Below, piece after piece: positions 56,451 through 64,000 of a stretch of 64,000 bases of DNA (the stretch's first letter is position 1; each line of letters starts with the position of its first letter). Location of the stretch: NCBI GenBank assembly GCA_023150805.1, contig JAKLKF010000002.1, positions 60,371 to 124,370 on the forward strand, written 5' to 3'. A program made the translations under genes and the position numbers. This DNA is from Myxococcota bacterium. GTDB taxonomy: Bacteria > Myxococcota_A > UBA796 > UBA2385. The notes under the pieces were generated by a model. The model ran no database searches, was not told the origin of the DNA, and saw only the letters and a list, made by a program, of their open reading frames with translations.

Positions 56451-58208
56451 TCAGGTCCGCGCGGCCGCCTCCATCTCCTCCACCAGGGGGACCAGGCGGT
56501 CGAGCCCGGCGGTCCAGGCTTGGGGTTGGCGCAGGTCCACGCCCAGGAAGCGCTGCGCGACCTCTTCGCCGGGGCCGGCGCCTGTGGCGCGCAGCAGCGC
56601 CCTCCACTCTCCGGCCCACCGCGGACCCTCCTGGCGGGCGCGCGTGTACACCATGCCGCTGAACAGGTAGCCGAAGGTGTAGGGGAAGTTGTAGAACGGG
56701 GCCTGGGTGAGGTAGAAGTGTAGCTTGTCCGCCCAGAATAGCGGGAATCCCCGCCCGAGGCCGGGACCGTACCAGGCCCGCTGCAGCGCGAGCATCTCGT
56801 CGGAGAGGCGCGCCGGATCCAGGGGGCCCTGCCGCCGCAGCGCGAAGAGGCGTCGCTCGAACTGGAAGCGGGTGGGGATGTTCGCGAGGAAGGTGGTGGC
56901 GTCGGCCAGCTCCCGGTCGATGAGCGCCAGGCGGGTCGCCGGGTCGGTCGCCGCTCGCAGCAGGGCGTCGCGCACCACGGTCTCGGCGAAGGTGCTGGCC
57001 GTCTCGGCCAGGCAGGAGGTCAGGCGCCGCCGGGCCCAGGGCAGGTCGCGCATCACCTGGTTGTGGTAGGCGTGCCCCAGCTCGTGGGCCAGGGTGCGCA
57101 CGCTGCCGGGGCCGCCGCCGAAGGTCATGAACACCCGGCTCTGGCCGCTCTGCGGGAAGGCGGCGCAGAAGGCCCCGGCGCGCTTGCTCGGGCGGTCCTC
57201 GGCCTCGACCCAGCGCTGGCGCAGCGCCATGCGCACGAAGTCGCCCATCTCCAGGGAGAAGGCGCCGAGCTGGTCCGCCACGAGCGCGGCGGCCTCGCCG
57301 AAGGGCAGCCGCAGGTCCGCCTGGCCCAGCGGGGCGGCCAGGTCCTGCCAGTCGATCCGGGCTGCGCCCAGCAGGCGGGCGCGGGCGGCCAGGTAGCGGT
57401 CGATCAGCGGCCGAGCCTGCACGCAGGCGGCGATCAGGGCCTCCAGGGTCTCCGGCGCCAGGCGCTGCCGCACCAGGGGGATGGCCAGCTCGTCCACGCC
57501 CAGGCGGTCGTGCAGCCGCAGGCGGACGCCGACGATGTGCGTGAGCAGGTCGGCGGCCTCGTCGGCGGGGCCCTCCCACGCGCGCTCGAGGGCGGTCAGG
57601 GCCCGCTCCCGCTGGCCCGGGTCGGCGGCCTCCAGCAGGTTGCGCGCCTGCGAGGTCGACACCGCGCGCCCGTCCAGCTCGACCCGCATCCCACCGGACA
57701 GGCGCCGGTAGCGCCCTCCCCAGCCGTGCAGCGCGTCCTCCGCCAGGTCGTCGAAGAGCTGCTGTTCCCCGGTGGGCAGCAGCACCCGGCGTCGGGCGCG
57801 GGCCTGTTGCAGGACGGGCTCGTGCTCGCGCAGCGCCGGGTCGGCCAGCAGGCGCGCGAAGGCGGCGTCCTCGCACCGGGCCAGCAGGCCGGAGGGGGTG
57901 GACCAGGCCCGGTCGCTGCGGGCAGCCAGCGCGGTCGCGCGGGCCTCCGCGCGAGCCAGGTCCGCCGCCGCGGTGTCCGCCGACGCCGCGCAGGTGACCC
58001 AGGCGGCGACCTCGGCGATCTCGTCGGCCAGGAGCGCCAGGGCAGGGACCAGCTCGCGCCACGCGGGGTCCTCGCCCGGTGGGCCCAGGGCGTCGGCGCG
58101 CGCGACGAGGGCGAGGGCGCGCTCCTCCAGGAGCGTGGCCCGGGCCTGGAAGGCGTCCAGGTCGGGCAGGATCGACACAAGATCCCAGGTAGGCACAAGC
58201 TCGGACAT
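56451..58208 (-). CDS. M3-family oligoendopeptidase (PepF-like)
   Basis: This 585-residue cytosolic zinc peptidase begins MSELVPTWDLVSILPDL, as oligoendopeptidase F does. It has the catalytic TLAHELGHAYHNQ (HExxH) near residue 380, the third ligand region ETASTFAETVV, and an end PYTFGYLFSGMVYTRA. The middle is the helical M3 N-lobe. ATG 58208 has GGGAGGT 4-5 nt upstream. It degrades peptides; the physiological substrate is unknown. It lies 77 nt after speA. Confidence 0.92.
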   Translation of the reverse strand: MSELVPTWDLVSILPDLDAFQARATLLEERALALVARADALGPPGEDPAWRELVPALALLADEIAEVAAWVTCAASADTAAADLARAEARATALAARSDRAWSTPSGLLARCEDAAFARLLADPALREHEPVLQQARARRRVLLPTGEQQLFDDLAEDALHGWGGRYRRLSGGMRVELDGRAVSTSQARNLLEAADPGQRERALTALERAWEGPADEAADLLTHIVGVRLRLHDRLGVDELAIPLVRQRLAPETLEALIAACVQARPLIDRYLAARARLLGAARIDWQDLAAPLGQADLRLPFGEAAALVADQLGAFSLEMGDFVRMALRQRWVEAEDRPSKRAGAFCAAFPQSGQSRVFMTFGGGPGSVRTLAHELGHAYHNQVMRDLPWARRRLTSCLAETASTFAETVVRDALLRAATDPATRLALIDRELADATTFLANIPTRFQFERRLFALRRQGPLDPARLSDEMLALQRAWYGPGLGRGFPLFWADKLHFYLTQAPFYNFPYTFGYLFSGMVYTRARQEGPRWAGEWRALLRATGAGPGEEVAQRFLGVDLRQPQAWTAGLDRLVPLVEEMEAAART

Positions 58209-58285
58209 CGGGGACCTCCCGGCTTGGGGGGAGGCCATGATGGCTGCTACCCCTGGCGATGTCCACCGTCGGCCGGGCGGGCCCG

Positions 58286-60181
<1,896 letters not shown>

Positions 60182-60260
60182 GGGAGGGCCTCCTCGCAGG
60201 GCCGCGGCACCTAACGCGCACTCGCCGGGATGCGGGGCGACCTGCGGCCTCAGCGGTCGT

Positions 60261-61907
60261 ATGCTGCGCGCCGTGCCCCTCGCGCCCCGCTGGACCTGGA
60301 CCCTGGGCGCCCTGGCCTGCGCCGGGGCCGCGGGCGCCGGGCTGGTCGCGCACCCTGGCCACCTGCTGGGCAGCCCCGGCGGCGAGGTCTGGGGCCACGC
60401 CTGGGTCCAGTGGTGGCGCGGCCAGGCCCTGCCCGCGTGGCCTCCCGGCACCGACCTGGCCCTGGGTGCGGGGACCTGGCCGGTCATCGACCCGCTGCCC
60501 ACCCTGCTGCTGGGCGCAGCCGGCCGGCTGCTGGGCGTCGTCGCCGCCTGGAACCTGGGCCTGCTGCTCTTCGTCGCCGTGGCCTTCCTGGGGGGCGCCT
60601 GGCTGGCCCGGCGCGAGGGCGGGGAGCCCGTGGTCGGCGGCCTCGCGCTGGCGCTGGCCCCCTGCTTCCTGGGTTCGCTCTCGTCCGGCCTGACCGAGGA
60701 CGGCGCCCTGGGCCTGTCCGCCGTCGTCCTGGGCCTGCTCGCGCGCCCCACCTGGCGAGGCGCGGCCCTCGCGGGCGCCCTGCTGGCGCTGCTCGCCGCC
60801 ACCGGCCTGCTGCTGGCCTGGAGCACCGCGCTGGCCGCCCTCCTGCCCGGCCTGTGGGCGCTGTCCCGGGACCGCCGCGCCGCCGGCCCCCTGCTGCTCG
60901 GCGCCCTGCTCGCGGCGCTGCTGGTCGCCCCGCTGGCATGGACCTTCGGCCCGCGGCTGCTGGGCGAGGGGCACCGCGCCGGCGAGGTGCAGGCCCTGGT
61001 CGAGCCCCTGTGGCGGCTCAACCCCTGGCGAGGGGTGGACCTGGCCAGCCTGGTCGCGCCCCTGCCGCAGGAGCCGGGCGAGGCGCTGATCCGCCAGCAC
61101 CCGGGCTACCTGGGCCTGTCCCTGCTGGTGCTGGCGGCGCTGGGCTCCCTTCGCCCCGCCCCGGGCCAGGATCGCGGCGGGCGCTGGTGGTCCGTGGCGC
61201 TGCTGGCCGTCCTGCTTGCGCCGGGGGAGCAGCTCTCGCTGCTCGGCCAGCCGCTCGGACTGCGCAACCCCCTCGCGCTGGGCCTGGACCTGCTGCCCGG
61301 CGGCGCCCTGGTCAACCACCACGGCCGGCTGCTGCTGCCCGGCGCCGTCGCCCTGTCCGTGCTGGCCGCTCGCGGCGCCGACAGCCTGCGGCGCCTCGCC
61401 GCCGGGCGGCTCCCGCGCGCCCTGCCCGCCGCCGTCGCCCTGGTCGCCTTCGACCTGCTCCTGCTCGCCCCGGGCGGCGCCCCCCTGCCCACCGCCGACC
61501 CCACCCCGCCCGCGCTGGTCGCCGACCTCGGCCGCCTCTCGCCCGGCCGCCTGCTGGTCCTGCCCGTCGCCGGCCCCGGCGTGCACTTCCAGCGCCCCCT
61601 GCTCGACCAGCGGCTGCACGGTCGCCCCCTGCTGCTCGACCCGCAGCGCCCCGGCCTGCCGCCCGGCCTGGCCGCCACCGAGACCGGCCGCTGGCTCGGC
61701 GGCCTGGCCCTGCCCCGCCCCTCGCCGCCGCCCGCCGACTCCACGCGGATCCTGGCCGACCTGTCCGCCGTCGCCGTGCTCCTCGTCGCCGAGCCCCACG
61801 TCGCCGCCGTCGCCGCCGTGCTGGGGCCGCCGGATCTGGCCGCCGCCGACGGTGGCGCCTGGGATCTCGCGCGCCGGCGCGGCGAGGGTGCGCCGCCGCC
61901 GCGCTAA
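60261..61907 (+). CDS. Polytopic membrane protein, GT-C-like, unknown function
   Basis: This is a 548-residue protein with about 10-11 membrane helices in the first 420 residues and a Pro-rich periplasmic C-terminal part. Early residues HAWVQWWRGQALPAWPPGTD and an acidic TEDGALG loop recall GT-C sugar transferases, but I cannot assign a family. ATG 60261 sits inside a TATGCT word. GTG 60273, 7 nt after that word, is an alternative start. Its stop is 10 nt before the PilB-like gene. Confidence 0.65.
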   Translation: MLRAVPLAPRWTWTLGALACAGAAGAGLVAHPGHLLGSPGGEVWGHAWVQWWRGQALPAWPPGTDLALGAGTWPVIDPLPTLLLGAAGRLLGVVAAWNLGLLLFVAVAFLGGAWLARREGGEPVVGGLALALAPCFLGSLSSGLTEDGALGLSAVVLGLLARPTWRGAALAGALLALLAATGLLLAWSTALAALLPGLWALSRDRRAAGPLLLGALLAALLVAPLAWTFGPRLLGEGHRAGEVQALVEPLWRLNPWRGVDLASLVAPLPQEPGEALIRQHPGYLGLSLLVLAALGSLRPAPGQDRGGRWWSVALLAVLLAPGEQLSLLGQPLGLRNPLALGLDLLPGGALVNHHGRLLLPGAVALSVLAARGADSLRRLAAGRLPRALPAAVALVAFDLLLLAPGGAPLPTADPTPPALVADLGRLSPGRLLVLPVAGPGVHFQRPLLDQRLHGRPLLLDPQRPGLPPGLAATETGRWLGGLALPRPSPPPADSTRILADLSAVAVLLVAEPHVAAVAAVLGPPDLAAADGGAWDLARRRGEGAPPPR

Positions 61908-61917
61908 GCTGCGCCCC

Positions 61918-63735
61918 GTGATCCGCGCCGACCGCCTCTCCGAGCTCCTCGACCTGCTCATCGCCCGTGGCTACCTGCACGCCGGCCAGAAGGGCGACGT
62001 GCAGAACCGCGGCCGCGAGCAGGCCCGCCACATCCTGCTCGACAAGCGCGCCGAGATGCGCCGCCTGCTCGGCCGCCACCGCGTCGACTACCGCGTCACC
62101 GAGACCGAGCTGGTCGCCTCCTTCCGCTTCCGGCGCCACGACAACCCCGAGGAGGTGGTCGACGAGGAGCTGATCACCCGCACCCTGGCCGACCACCTGG
62201 GGCTGCCCTTCGTCCACCTCGACCCGCTGAAGCTCGACTACAAGCTGGTGACCGAGGCCTTCGGCGGCCCCTTCGCCGAGCGCAACCTGGTGGTCGCCAT
62301 CGACGAGGACGCCACCAACCTGACGGTCGCGCTGGCCGACCCCTGGGACGACAACCTGCTGCGCGAGCTGGCGCGCTTCAAGAACAAGGCCATCCACCCG
62401 GTGCTGGCCGAGAAGTCGCGGGTGCTCCAGGTCATCGTCGAGTTCCACGGCTTCCGGCGCAGCATGCGCAAGGCCGAGGCCGCCTTCCAGAGCGACCTGC
62501 CCGACCTGGCCAACCTGGAGCAGCTCTACGCGCTGGACGGCGCCGGCGAGCTGGAGGCCACCGACCAGCCCATCGTGCGGGCCGTCTGGTACCTGCTCAA
62601 CTACGCCTTCGAGCAGCGGGCCAGCGACATCCACCTGGAGCCCAAGCGCGACGAGGGCTGGGTGCGCATGCGCATCGACGGCGTGCTGCACACCATCCAC
62701 CGCCTGCCCAAGGCCGTGCACCCGGCCATGGTCAGCCGCATCAAGATGCTCGGCCGCCTGGACATCGCTGAGCGGCGGCGCCCCCAGGACGGGCGCTTCA
62801 AGACCTCCTTCAAGCAGTACGAGGTCGAGCTGCGCGTCAGCACCGTGCCCACGGCCTTCGGCGAGAAGGTCGTCATCCGCGTCTTCGACCCGGGCGTGCT
62901 GATCCAGGACATCGAGAACCTGGGCTTCTTCCCGCGCGAGATGAACCAGTGGCGCAACCTGCTGGGCGGCAGCTCGGGCATGGTGCTGGTCGTGGGCCCC
63001 ACCGGCAGCGGCAAGACGACGACACTGTACAGCTCGCTGCACTTCATGCACTCGCCGCGCATCAACATCGTCACCCTCGAAGACCCCATCGAGATGGTGC
63101 ACGAAGCCTTCAACCAGATCCCGATGCAGCCCAAGATCGGCGTCACCTTCGGCAGCGCGCTCAAGAACGTGCTGCGGCAGGACCCCGACGTGGTGATGGT
63201 GGGCGAGATCCGCGACGGCGAGACGGCCGAGAACGCCGTCCAGGCGGCGCTCACCGGCCACATGGTGCTGTCGACCCTGCACACGGGCGAGGCCGCCGGC
63301 GCCGTGGCGCGGCTGCTGGACCTGGACGTGCTGCCCTTCCTGCTGGCCGGCGTGCTCAACGGCGTGCTGGCCCAGCGGCTGGTGCGCAAGGTCTGTACGA
63401 GCTGCGCCGTCGACGACGTGCTGACCGAGGAGCAGGCGATGGCCCTGCACATCAAGGGCGCGCGGGGCCGGCGGCTCAAGGTCAAGCGGGGCGAGGGCTG
63501 CATCAAGTGCCGGTACACCGGCTACAAGGGCCGCACGGGACTGTTCGAGATGATGCCCATCACGCCGCGGATCGCCCGCCTGATCACCGAGAAGGCCCCC
63601 CAGCAGGAGATCAAGCGCGAGGCGCTCAACGACGGGATGCTGACCCTGCGGGACTACGGCATCATGAAGATCGCCCGCGGGGAGACGACCTTCGAAGAGG
63701 TCATGGCCGTGACCGACGACCTCGCCCTGTTCTGA
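61918..63735 (+). CDS. PilB/GspE-type secretion ATPase
   Basis: This 605-residue cytosolic hexameric ATPase drives type IV pilus extension or type II secretion. Seen: an N-terminal GspE_N-like domain, GPTGSGKTTTLYSSLHFM (Walker A near residue 360), the Asp box TLEDPIE, and Walker B DPDVVMVGEIRDGETAENAV. A His box STLHTGEAAGAVARLLD follows. The zinc Cys4 motif is CTSC...CIKCRYTGYKGRTGLFE. There are no pil or gsp genes around it, so its system is not clear. GTG 61918; TAAGCT lies 7 nt upstream. Confidence 0.92.
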   Translation: MIRADRLSELLDLLIARGYLHAGQKGDVQNRGREQARHILLDKRAEMRRLLGRHRVDYRVTETELVASFRFRRHDNPEEVVDEELITRTLADHLGLPFVHLDPLKLDYKLVTEAFGGPFAERNLVVAIDEDATNLTVALADPWDDNLLRELARFKNKAIHPVLAEKSRVLQVIVEFHGFRRSMRKAEAAFQSDLPDLANLEQLYALDGAGELEATDQPIVRAVWYLLNYAFEQRASDIHLEPKRDEGWVRMRIDGVLHTIHRLPKAVHPAMVSRIKMLGRLDIAERRRPQDGRFKTSFKQYEVELRVSTVPTAFGEKVVIRVFDPGVLIQDIENLGFFPREMNQWRNLLGGSSGMVLVVGPTGSGKTTTLYSSLHFMHSPRINIVTLEDPIEMVHEAFNQIPMQPKIGVTFGSALKNVLRQDPDVVMVGEIRDGETAENAVQAALTGHMVLSTLHTGEAAGAVARLLDLDVLPFLLAGVLNGVLAQRLVRKVCTSCAVDDVLTEEQAMALHIKGARGRRLKVKRGEGCIKCRYTGYKGRTGLFEMMPITPRIARLITEKAPQQEIKREALNDGMLTLRDYGIMKIARGETTFEEVMAVTDDLALF

Positions 63736-63746
63736 ACGGAGACGGC

Positions 63747-64000
<254 letters not shown>

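Overview
The window is very GC-rich (roughly 70% or more by eye), with almost no free intergenic space, many 1-14 nt gene overlaps and frequent GTG starts. The gene set (rpmH-rnpA-yidD-yidC-jag-mnmE, dnaA-dnaN-recF-gyrB, gyrA, F0 ATP synthase genes) marks it as the replication-origin region of a diderm bacterium. Exported proteins carry lipobox signals followed by D/G/T-rich stalks (DGGTTDGG, DTDTDT), and there are thrombospondin-3/OmpA proteins and myxobacterial-type toxin/immunity domains. These point to Myxococcota or a close deltaproteobacterial relative; that assignment is inference.

Layout. 1-6522 (minus) is the ribosome/membrane-insertion operon rpmH, rnpA, yidD, yidC, jag, mnmE, then gshB and a truncated exported repeat protein. 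6523-7005 is a divergent control region with an AT-rich island. dnaA follows, and then 8356-8975, an origin-like stretch dense in DnaA-box cores. dnaN, recF, gyrB and a pair of ArsA/Get3-like ATPases run to 15944. 15998-19107 holds a small outer-membrane protein, a lipoprotein and an MFS permease with an inserted segment. 19234-23482 is accessory: three tandem copies of a very short, Sec-exported RHS-core protein with different C-terminal tips. The first two copies are each followed by an overlapping probable immunity gene; the third is truncated and abuts a decayed antitoxin/PIN pair. 23549-33252 (minus) has htpG, a thioredoxin lipoprotein, a four-gene cell-surface polysaccharide operon and a CapA-like protein. 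33397-42130 has gyrA, a methyltransferase, small envelope genes, hemL and the F0 genes atpZ/atpI/atpB/atpE. 42296-48028 carries an SGNH hydrolase, a glycosyltransferase and three nucleotide-sugar enzymes, including a ColD-like enzyme whose PLP lysine is replaced by histidine. 48031-56450 is a run of five large secreted or outer-membrane proteins. 56451-60181 (minus) has an M3 peptidase and arginine decarboxylase. The right end has a membrane protein, a PilB/GspE ATPase and a lipoprotein with a hexanucleotide repeat cut by the window edge.

The most unusual material is the mini-RHS toxin array, apparent CTG start codons for mnmE and rnpA, two palindromic insertions (17877-17902 within the MFS gene; 27217-27416 intergenic), the ColD-like site and the six-module lipoprotein. 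I saw no tRNA, rRNA, CRISPR array, transposase or prophage gene.
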